A stretch of 22,825 bases of DNA from DATCTV01 sp964400685 (GTDB taxonomy: Bacteria; Desulfobacterota; Desulfomonilia; UBA1062): assembly GCA_964400685.1 (NCBI GenBank), contig CAYNVT010000063.1:1-22825 (forward strand), read 5' to 3'. Position numbers and translations under genes: made by a program. Positions 17,153-22,825 of this stretch are shown piece by piece (the first letter of the stretch is position 1; each line of letters begins with the position of its first letter). Below the pieces are notes generated by a model, which worked only from the letters and a program-made list of their open reading frames with translations, had not been told where the DNA came from and searched no databases.

Positions 17153-18385
17153 CTACGGGTCCAGCGGATCGCGCGGGTCCGCATGAAGCGATTTCATATC
17201 AGGCAGAAAAAGCGTCTCGCAAAGAGATATCATCCTGACAGTAAGATACGGCATATAGCCGAGCTCTTCAAGACACCGTTTATCAAGCATGTATGCGATG
17301 TAAAAGCTCTGGAAGAGGTCGGTTATAATGAGCGAGTATCTCTCTGTCGGTATCTTGTTACGGAACATTATGCGTGCGGCATTGCGGAGGTTCGTCGTGG
17401 TATGGCGCGCATGGGGGTCAACAAGTATAGCATTTTCGGGAACATCAAGCTCGTTTATCAGATATTTCTTCATCTCGAGGGCTTCGCAGTAGGGCGTCCT
17501 GTCCGGATGCACGTGGCCTCCGGATGTCAGTATGAACGGGGCGAGCCCCGCATGATAGCGTTTGGCCGCGGCCTGGCATCTGATTTTTCCGGTGGGGCTT
17601 AAAACAACCGAGTTCTTTTCCGGTCCGTAGCCCGGTACGATGAGCAGTGGATACTCGTAATCATCCCATTTGATACTCGCCATTCTTTCGAGCGCCTTTT
17701 TGTTCTGTCCGCTTGCAAGAGGCTCATAGCGGGCGGATTCGTCCCTGCCCTGTTCGATCATCGCGGCAATGCACACCTTGAGCAGGGGTTCGAAAAAGAG
17801 CATCCCTTCCGGTGATGCCGCATCGACCTCTTTCATTATCTTATCAAGCGTTTCAACAGGCAGGCTCCTGACATACGAATCGAAAGCGGCCTGAAGCCCG
17901 TTCATCGTATCCAGCCACGAGTCTTCAAGTAACATCCCGTTCGTTTCAGATGCATGAAGCTGGAACATGCCTGACGGCCTCATATGCTTTTCTATCAATG
18001 CCCGTGAGGCAACCTGCTTACTGAAAACACGGTTTAGCTCACCGGATACCTGCGATATTTTATCGTCGGGATAAAGAAGCGCCGAAGCGCAGCAGCCGAT
18101 ATCACCCGCACAGGTATCGGCGGCCGATCGGAAAAGGCTCTCCTGCCCGGCGCTTATGGCCGCAAGAGTTTCATCGTTTTCGATACAGCTCTTTACGCGC
18201 GCGTCCTTCTGAAAAACGGTAAGCAGATAATAATTTTTGTCCTGTATGAATGAACCGCTTGAAAGAAGCTTGTAGTCAGGATCAATCCCGGCATTTTCGT
18301 TGCAGCCGGGGAAAATGAAAGCTGCGAGAACGCATACAGTAAGATACGCCAGTGATTTTCTTTCGTAACACCTCATCAATTCCAT
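17153..18385 (-). CDS. Lipoprotein with C-terminal DUF218 (YdcF/ElyC/SanA) domain
   Basis: A 410-residue lipoprotein. The start at ATG 18385 follows GAGGAG with a seven-base spacer, discarding an upstream extension of 15 residues. The signal ends in lipobox FPGC with C28. Residues about 230-390 form the DUF218 domain: LLIVPGYGP near its start, ILTSGGHVHPDRTPYCEALE, and ARHTTTNLRNAARIM, matching the conserved SGG, E and NT..N positions. DUF218 proteins such as ElyC and SanA affect envelope integrity and, in some cases, undecaprenyl-phosphate metabolism; the exact reaction is unknown. The roughly 200 residues before it have no recognised domain and make the protein twice the usual length. Its ribosome site coincides with the end of the racemase remnant. 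Confidence 0.82.
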   Translation of the reverse strand: MELMRCYERKSLAYLTVCVLAAFIFPGCNENAGIDPDYKLLSSGSFIQDKNYYLLTVFQKDARVKSCIENDETLAAISAGQESLFRSAADTCAGDIGCCASALLYPDDKISQVSGELNRVFSKQVASRALIEKHMRPSGMFQLHASETNGMLLEDSWLDTMNGLQAAFDSYVRSLPVETLDKIMKEVDAASPEGMLFFEPLLKVCIAAMIEQGRDESARYEPLASGQNKKALERMASIKWDDYEYPLLIVPGYGPEKNSVVLSPTGKIRCQAAAKRYHAGLAPFILTSGGHVHPDRTPYCEALEMKKYLINELDVPENAILVDPHARHTTTNLRNAARIMFRNKIPTERYSLIITDLFQSFYIAYMLDKRCLEELGYMPYLTVRMISLCETLFLPDMKSLHADPRDPLDP

Positions 18386-18389
18386 AACA

Positions 18390-18858
18390 TTACTCCTCGA
18401 AGAGAATTCTGAATATCGACAATACACCATCCGGCCCTATGATGAAATCATTATTGAGCCTCATTGGCATTTATGCCGCCTAAATCAGCCAGCCCGCACA
18501 ACCTGCCTGTAAATGTCGTGTTGATTATGCTTTCATGTACGAAAAGTTCGTCAAGTCCCGGAATCCACGAGTCGTGAAGCAAGGCCATTCTGGCACAGGT
18601 CCCTGTACCGCACGGAGAGCGGTCGAACCGGCCGTCACCGAACACGACCACATTGCGGCCGTGCGATGATGATGCTCGCGCTGGCGCGTGAAACTTAACA
18701 AGATCGATAGAACGGGGCCCGGTTATGGTATGAACAGGTATGCATACCTCTCGCAGCTTTTCACACAACATCATTCCAAGTGAGCAGAGCTGCGGCAGTT
18801 AGGGGCCTGATACGGAAAAGCCCAGTGCCGCCGCATCGATAATGGTGAAGTAGTTGCC
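18390..18858 (-). pseudogene. Remnant of a proline-racemase-family enzyme (second half)
   Basis: Reading right to left, the frame gives TIIDAAALGF, an in-frame TAA at 18799-18801, then LCSLGMMLCEKL, a conserved RSIDLVKF region, NVVVFGDGRF and DRSPCGTGTCARMALLH, followed by ELFVHESIINTTFTGRL. These are the central and C-terminal blocks of proline racemase/hydroxyproline epimerase enzymes; the second catalytic Cys, in SPCGTGT, survives. The first catalytic half (the CGH-type motif) is absent. After GRL (about 18499) the frame is lost, and a C-terminal-like segment, NNDFIIGPDGVL, reappears in another frame ending at TAA 18390-18392. So there are three lesions: missing N-terminal half, nonsense codon, frameshift or deletion. 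The joint with the dipeptidase remnant is at a shared GGN sequence. Confidence 0.8.
18393..18398 (-). promoter_or_regulatory. Ribosome binding site of the DUF218 lipoprotein gene
   Basis: GAGGAG on the minus strand, seven bases before ATG 18385. It decides the start. It also forms the last two sense codons of the racemase remnant, suggesting the two genes were once translated in tandem. Confidence 0.7.
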
Positions 18859-19122
18859 GCCAAGGATGCTTTTCACTTCTCCTTCTGAAAAACCTCTACG
18901 CAGCAGTCCCGCAGTCAGGTTCGACAGTTTTTCGGGCAGTTTCATACCCTCCGGATAATGCCAGGGAGGTGGCGGATATTCGCCAGGCACACATGTTCCT
19001 GATTTAAGCAGACAGTCATAAACGATTCCGGCGGCGGTATCGTCCACAACACCGGCCCGGTATTCGAAGTAGTCAACACCGACTGAAATAGCCTGGAGCC
19101 CAGCTGATGCAATTGGGAATAA
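18859..19122 (-). pseudogene. C-terminal remnant of an M19 membrane dipeptidase
   Basis: From about 19122 leftward the frame reads AISVGVDYFEY, then EYPPPPWHYPEG and NLTAGLLRRGFSEGEVKSIL up to GGN. YPPPPWxYPEG and NLTxxLLxRGxSExEVxxILGGN are the typical C-terminal blocks of bacterial peptidase family M19 (renal-dipeptidase-like enzymes, which cleave dipeptides including D-residue forms). Only about the last quarter is present. The metal-binding N-terminal regions are missing, and an in-frame TGA at 19123-19125 closes the frame. Beyond GGN the normal C-terminus is replaced in frame by proline-racemase sequence. No start codon or ribosome site supports it as a working gene. Confidence 0.78.
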
Positions 19123-19245
19123 TCAGAAAACCTTGTAGTTTGATCAGGAACCTTATTATTCCAGTCAGCCTTCACTCGAGCACCTGGATATCCTCTCCAT
19201 ATAACGTTCAGGCATAAAACAAAAGCAGTTATTCAATCAATGCAT

Positions 19246-19273
19246 TTGAAATCTCCGTGCCTCAAAATGTAAT
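19246..19273 (+). promoter_or_regulatory. Putative sigma70-type promoter for the YedE-TusA-Mop cassette
   Basis: TTGAAA (19246-19251) and TGTAAT (19268-19273) are spaced by 16 bases and lie about 40 bases before ATG 19315. Four and five of six positions match the two consensus hexamers well enough to propose it. Confidence 0.45.
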
Positions 19274-19314
19274 CATTTCATCAAGAAATATATTACTTTT
19301 TGAGGAGATTTTTT

Positions 19315-20394
19315 ATGAAATATCCACTTTCTTCAAGGGCAGGGATTATTTTTGTAGGGGCAGTCATAGGCATAACGGCCGCACTGCTTCAGTACATGGG
19401 AAATCCGCCGAACATGGGCATTTGTGTCGCCTGCTTCGAAAGGGATATTGCGGGTGCACTGGGATTGCATCGCGCTGATGTCGTTCAGTATATCAGACCT
19501 GAGATTATCGGCTTTGTACTAGGTGCAATGATTATTTCACTTATGATGAAAGAGTTCAGACCCAGGGGAGGATCTTCTCCGCTTATCAGGTATTTTCTGG
19601 GCCTTTTTGCCATGCTTGGGGCGCTTGTTTTTCTGGGCTGTCCATGGCGGGCCATGTTGAGGCTTTCAGGCGGTGACCTAAATGCTATTGCCGGTATTTT
19701 AGGGCTTGCTGCAGGAATCGGATTAGGGGTCGTCTTCCTTAAGAACGGTTTCAGTCTTGGCAGGTCGCATCCCGACAAAAAAGCCGCCGGTTTTGTGCTT
19801 CCGTCAATCATGATTGTTCTGCTGATTCTGGTGGCGTTCAGAGTCAGTTTTTCTGAGACCGGCCCGATATTCTTCAGCTCAAAAGGCCCCGGCTCAATGC
19901 ATGCGTCACTTCTGATAAGCCTTGGCGCGGGGGTGCTGATAGGAATAATCGCGCAGCGAAGTCGGTTCTGCACAATGGGTGCGATCAGGGATGTGATTAT
20001 CATGAGGGATTTCCACCTTATTTCAGGCGTGCTGGCACTAGTCATTGCGGCCTTTGTCGCCAATCTGGTTCTCGGGCAATTCCATCCCGGTTTTGAAAAA
20101 CAGCCCATTGCTCATTCTAATCAGCTCTGGAACTTTCTTGGCATGATGCTCTCAGGCCTTGCATTCTGTCTTGCGGGAGGATGTCCCGGCAGACAGCTTT
20201 TCATGGCAGGTGAAGGCGATGGCGATGCCGGCATTTTCGTTATGGGAATGATTACAGGAGCCGCTGTTGCGCATAATTTTTCCATGGCGAGTTCGCCTGC
20301 CGGCATAGGTGCGTTCGGACCTGCCGCCGTAATTGCCGGGTTCATCTTCTGTCTGGGGATCGGATTTTTCATGAGAGAAAAAATCAATATTTAA
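19315..20394 (+). CDS. yedE: YedE-family selenium/sulfur transporter
   Basis: A 359-residue inner-membrane protein of the YeeE/YedE family, in the subgroup named selenium metabolism membrane protein YedE/FdhT. About ten hydrophobic helices are visible. Family cysteines: C37/C40 in MGICVACFERDIAGALG, C109 in LGCPWR, C219 in SRFCTMG and C290 in GGCPGRQL. In the related YeeE such cysteines pass thiosulfate through the membrane, so selenium or sulfur oxyanion/thio-compound uptake is the expected role. The start is ATG 19315 with GAGGAG spaced seven bases; an in-frame TTG at 19300 overlaps that site. It heads a three-gene operon with a TusA-like and a Mop protein. Whether it carries Se or S cannot be decided from sequence. 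Confidence 0.88.
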   Translation: MKYPLSSRAGIIFVGAVIGITAALLQYMGNPPNMGICVACFERDIAGALGLHRADVVQYIRPEIIGFVLGAMIISLMMKEFRPRGGSSPLIRYFLGLFAMLGALVFLGCPWRAMLRLSGGDLNAIAGILGLAAGIGLGVVFLKNGFSLGRSHPDKKAAGFVLPSIMIVLLILVAFRVSFSETGPIFFSSKGPGSMHASLLISLGAGVLIGIIAQRSRFCTMGAIRDVIIMRDFHLISGVLALVIAAFVANLVLGQFHPGFEKQPIAHSNQLWNFLGMMLSGLAFCLAGGCPGRQLFMAGEGDGDAGIFVMGMITGAAVAHNFSMASSPAGIGAFGPAAVIAGFIFCLGIGFFMREKINI

Positions 20395-20404
20395 GGAGTG
20401 AGTT

Positions 20405-20617
20405 ATGAGCGTTAAAACACTTGATGCAAGAGGGCTTTCATGTCCCGAGCCTGTTATGCTTGCAAACAGGGCGATTAAGGAAGGGTTAGGCAGTTTTGAT
20501 ATGATTTTAAGCAGTGAGGTGTCGAAAGAAAACGTAATAAGGGCTGCCGCTAAAGCCGGCTATTCATATGAAGTATCGAACCAGGGTCAGGATATCAAAG
20601 TTCTCTTTAAAAAATAA
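20405..20617 (+). CDS. TusA/SirA-like sulfur (selenium) carrier protein
   Basis: A 70-residue TusA-family protein with the invariant N-terminal block LDARGLSCPEPVMLA (6-20), where C13 in the CPxP motif accepts sulfur (or selenium) as a persulfide. The rest has the usual small alpha/beta two-layer fold. TusA-like proteins are routine partners of YeeE/YedE transporters, receiving the imported chalcogen at the cytoplasmic face. AAGGAG overlaps the yedE stop and lies six bases before the ATG, indicating tight coupling. It is shorter than the two-domain YedF form, keeping only the TusA part. Confidence 0.92.
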   Translation: MSVKTLDARGLSCPEPVMLANRAIKEGLGSFDMILSSEVSKENVIRAAAKAGYSYEVSNQGQDIKVLFKK

Positions 20618-20635
20618 GACTCAAGGGAGAGAATT

Positions 20636-20845
20636 ATGAAATACGGCGCCAGAAACGATCTGAAAGCCATAGTGAAATCGGTTAAGAAAGGCGACATAAT
20701 GTCGATTGTGAAATTCGACCTGACGGAACTTGCCGAAATGGCTTCGGTCCTGACCACTGAATCTGTTGATTCACTCGGTCTGAAACCCGGGGATAAGGTT
20801 GAACTTATAATCAAAGCTATTCATGTGCTGCCTGTAAAAGAATAA
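20636..20845 (+). CDS. Molybdopterin-binding Mop (TOBE) domain protein
   Basis: A 69-residue single Mop/TOBE domain protein (molbindin type), starting with the family block MKYGARNDLK and continuing with VKKGDIMSIVKFD and the conserved SLGLKPGDKVELIIKA. Such proteins oligomerise and bind molybdate or tungstate for storage and homeostasis. GGGAG lies six bases before ATG. It is the third gene of the yedE operon, 18 bases after the TusA-like gene, which ties selenium/sulfur import to a molybdenum or tungsten enzyme. No molybdoenzyme gene is in the window. Confidence 0.9.
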   Translation: MKYGARNDLKAIVKSVKKGDIMSIVKFDLTELAEMASVLTTESVDSLGLKPGDKVELIIKAIHVLPVKE

Positions 20846-20860
20846 AGCCGGTTAACTAGC

Positions 20861-20882
20861 GTCTGATATTAAGACATCAGAC
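20861..20882. other. Hairpin between convergent mop and metallophosphoesterase genes
   Basis: A 7-bp inverted repeat GTCTGAT/ATCAGAC with an eight-base loop lies 15 bases after the Mop gene. There is no T-tract on either side, so it may be a weak or rho-assisted terminator rather than a standard one. Confidence 0.35.
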
Positions 20883-20929
20883 AGCCAGCCTCAGACAGGG
20901 TAGCGTCAAAACATTCTACAGGTAAATGT

Positions 20930-22306
20930 TTATTGATTAGACCCCTCTTGCCTGCCGGCATAGGAGACATCGCCCGTAATCAGATTTATGCTCACATGAC
21001 CGTCATGAGGAGGCAGATCGGTCCACCAGCCCTCCACCAGGCTTCCCCGCATGAAGAAAATGAAGCTGCCCCAGACAGATAATCCCTCGGTATCCCGGAC
21101 AACCGCCGGCTTCTGTTCGTCTCCTTTCAGATGGGCCACATATGCCCGGGATATTTGAGGGCTGATGATTTTCTGATCGGTTTGCGCGACATGATAGCCA
21201 TCCAAAGCATCATTGGCCATATTGACGGTACCCTCGTAAACGTACCGCTCTGCGAATTCGCGAAAATCATTCGGGTGCGAGGGAATCGACATGATGAAAC
21301 GCGATTGGATATCCGCCTGCTGATCCTTTGTAATAGTGACAATGCGGTAGGGACACGGGTATGTGACCAGTGATCCGGTTTCCACATCGAACACAAAGGA
21401 CTTGCCATCATCAAAGGTTCTCTCTGTAATGTCCTGTGCATGAAAATGTCCTGTGAAAACCAGGGGAACGCCGTTTTGGGCAAACATGCGTGCAACTTTA
21501 TCATAGTCCTTCACCAGATATTCAGGATAGTTCTTTTCATTGGTGGGATAATGTTCTGCAATACCATGATGCATCATGGCCAGAACAGCTTTATTCTCTT
21601 TTTTCGCACGGGTCAGTTTGTCCTTTATCCAGGACATGGTCTCTGCTGAAAACGCGCCGCCCGTGATCGGATGGCCTTTGACCGGATTCTCCTTCCAGCG
21701 GCATGAATCAATGGCTAAAAGCCATAAACCCGGCCTCGGTTCGGCCAGATAGCTCAAGGAATGCCGGTCTCGTTCCAGCGCTGTCTGATACCCGTAGGGC
21801 GCATAGATTTCTGTGAACTGGCTTGCACTGACATTTGGAACCGGTTCGCTCTTGTCCCCTGTATATTTGACGGCCATGGCATTGGCTACATCATGATTGC
21901 CGGGAATCACATAAACGGCTTTCCCTGATTGTTTAAGAATTCCAAGATACCGGGCTACAGCCGTATGTGTGACCATCTCGCCGTCCTTGGTCAGATCTCC
22001 GCAGACTATTACGAAATCGGCGGTTTCTTTTGAGACATCCGCAATCGCCTGAGTCAGTATCTCCTGACTTTCTTTAAGCAGTTTACGGTCGTCAGCAATA
22101 TATTCCTGAAAGGCCTTTCCGCTAATGCCCAATTCCGGATCGTAATAATGCAGGTCAGACATAACTATGAAGCGGGTCTCGGGCCACGCAGGCCGGGGCT
22201 CTATTTTCGATTTAAGGTCAGAATCGATATTTTTAACGCATGAAGTCATGCTGACGAACAAAATCAACAGCCCTGCAAGCAGCATTCGGTTTCTCATCGA
22301 TATCAT
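20930..22306 (-). CDS. Calcineurin-like metallophosphoesterase lipoprotein
   Basis: A 458-residue exported lipoprotein: hydrophobic signal then lipobox MTSC with C23. The calcineurin-like phosphoesterase domain (about 44-325) has the full metal-ligand set: D51-x-H53 (SDLHYYD), GDLTKDG with D104, GNHD (136-139), H246 in MMHHG and GHFH (286-289). Two divalent metals would support phosphomonoester or diester hydrolysis in the periplasm or at the outer membrane. The C-terminal ~130 residues are not recognised and end with a polar tail. AGGAG lies six bases before ATG 22306. The substrate is unknown. It converges with the mop gene. Confidence 0.92.
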   Translation of the reverse strand: MISMRNRMLLAGLLILFVSMTSCVKNIDSDLKSKIEPRPAWPETRFIVMSDLHYYDPELGISGKAFQEYIADDRKLLKESQEILTQAIADVSKETADFVIVCGDLTKDGEMVTHTAVARYLGILKQSGKAVYVIPGNHDVANAMAVKYTGDKSEPVPNVSASQFTEIYAPYGYQTALERDRHSLSYLAEPRPGLWLLAIDSCRWKENPVKGHPITGGAFSAETMSWIKDKLTRAKKENKAVLAMMHHGIAEHYPTNEKNYPEYLVKDYDKVARMFAQNGVPLVFTGHFHAQDITERTFDDGKSFVFDVETGSLVTYPCPYRIVTITKDQQADIQSRFIMSIPSHPNDFREFAERYVYEGTVNMANDALDGYHVAQTDQKIISPQISRAYVAHLKGDEQKPAVVRDTEGLSVWGSFIFFMRGSLVEGWWTDLPPHDGHVSINLITGDVSYAGRQEGSNQ

Positions 22307-22645
22307 TCTGTTCTCCTTTTGGATAATTCTTTATAGAGATACTAACACAAAAAAAGGGAGTCTTGCAGCATGTATCCTCAATTTTTTACCAGCACGTCTT
22401 TCTTAGATATATCACATGATTTCAATTATGCCATTGGCGAAATGTGTCATTGTCAAAAGCTTTTCCGGCCTTTTATCGGGACAGATTATTCAATTCTTCA
22501 AGAACCAAGGCCAGGCACTTTTTTTATTACGCAACATCGCAAAAAAATCATCAAAAACTGATGATTAAAAAATATAAGCCCTTCTTTCTGGCTTTCCGGA
22601 AAACAGCCATTATTAGATTATAAACAAATATTTCAGGAGGGAACC
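22307..22645. other. Intergenic region between divergent genes
   Basis: About 340 bases separate the metallophosphoesterase start from the final gene. The region is AT-rich. A small open frame (22370-22561, plus) codes for no recognisable protein. The only structured element seen is the hairpin near 22546-22566. Promoters for both flanking genes should be here, but no convincing -35/-10 pair was found. Confidence 0.6.
22546..22566 (-). terminator. Possible weak terminator (minus-strand orientation)
   Basis: An 8-bp AT-rich stem (22546-22553 with 22559-22566) with a five-base loop. On the minus strand it is followed by Ts, so it would stop leftward transcription. No leftward gene lies to its right in the window, so its purpose is unclear. 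Confidence 0.3.
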
Positions 22646-22825
22646 ATGAAAAAGGGATATACAAGAAACAGGATTATTCGTATTGCATGGTACTCTTTCA
22701 TCATTGCCCAATTTTTCATTCCCGGACTTTTTGCTGAAGCTCTGGCCGGTAACAGCTACAAACAGGTAACCAGCGGGGTCAGTTATAAGCATATCGGCGA
22801 TTACAGCGTTGAAAGGCTTAACAAG
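22646..22825 (+). CDS. N-terminus of an exported protein (partial, cut by window edge)
   Basis: The frame is open for exactly 60 codons to the window end. ATG 22646 follows AGGAGG (22635-22640) with a five-base gap, a near-ideal ribosome site. The protein starts with a basic n-region (MKKGYTRNR), a hydrophobic stretch and a signal-peptidase I-like end, LFAEALAG, then a mature part beginning near NSYKQVTSGV. It is therefore likely secreted or periplasmic. Too little is present to name a family. Confidence 0.75.
   Translation, partial: MKKGYTRNRIIRIAWYSFIIAQFFIPGLFAEALAGNSYKQVTSGVSYKHIGDYSVERLNK

Noticed and set aside
17138..17602. Open frame of 154 codons antisense to the DUF218 domain
   Set aside because: It lies opposite conserved DUF218 motifs and has no ribosome site or recognisable domain.
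18799..18801. In-frame TAA in the racemase remnant as a possible recoded codon
   Set aside because: TAA is not a usual selenocysteine or pyrrolysine codon, and the N-terminal half is missing and a frameshift is present. Decay is simpler.
18942..19175. Open frame of 77 codons overlapping the dipeptidase remnant
   Set aside because: It is a different frame with no conserved motif; the frame with YPPPPW and LLRRGFSEGEV is the meaningful one.
22370..22561. Small open frame of 63 codons in the last intergenic region
   Set aside because: A GGGAG lies upstream but about ten bases away. The composition looks random and no family is recognised, so it is not listed as a gene.
1..22825. CRISPR arrays, insertion sequences, prophage, tRNA or rRNA genes
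   Set aside because: No spaced direct repeats, transposase or integrase coding sequence, terminal inverted repeats or tRNA-like cloverleaf were seen.

Overview
The window is a chromosome segment of a Gram-negative, probably anaerobic bacterium. The Gram-negative reading rests on apolipoprotein N-acyltransferase, several lipobox-bearing secreted proteins and a beta-barrel C-terminus ending in Phe at the left edge. The anaerobic reading rests on a flavodoxin-ferredoxin protein, a geranylgeranyl-reductase-type flavoprotein and a selenium/molybdenum cassette. The mixture would fit the Desulfobacterota (deltaproteobacterial) lineages, but that placement is inference. No phage, insertion sequence, CRISPR array, tRNA or rRNA was found. 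Most genes are housekeeping or metabolic.

Left part (1-6088): the tail of an outer-membrane protein and its terminator; a flavodoxin-fold NAD(P)H oxidoreductase; uppP (undecaprenyl-diphosphate phosphatase) on the minus strand; a two-gene signalling unit, a lone receiver followed by a receiver-histidine kinase; a small Cys-rich protein on the minus strand; and the helicase hrpB.

Middle, minus strand (6085-14073): a large lipoprotein of unknown function, then a compact run transcribed right to left: hslO (Hsp33), an AMMECR1-domain protein, corC, lnt and a DUF1015 protein. corC and lnt overlap by four bases and both start with TTG.

Middle, plus strand (14140-17150): a well-formed sigma70-type promoter precedes three genes: a VOC/glyoxalase-fold protein, a geranylgeranyl-reductase-like FAD enzyme, and a Tat-signal protein that joins a flavodoxin-like domain to two [4Fe-4S] motifs. 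These look like one redox unit whose substrate is unknown. A hairpin follows.

Right part (17153-22825): a lipoprotein with a C-terminal DUF218 (YdcF/ElyC) domain on the minus strand. Just upstream of it is a decayed chimera, in which the C-terminal end of an M19 membrane dipeptidase is joined in frame to the second half of a proline-racemase-family enzyme. Then comes a plus-strand cassette of YedE-family transporter, TusA-like protein and molybdopterin-binding Mop protein, pointing to selenium and/or sulfur handling for a molybdenum enzyme. A lipoprotein metallophosphoesterase (minus strand) and the start of an exported protein cut by the window edge complete the segment.

The strongest candidates for new biology are the VOC/GGR-like/flavo-ferredoxin operon and the YedE-TusA-Mop cassette. 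The clearest evolutionary observation is the dipeptidase-racemase fusion remnant.
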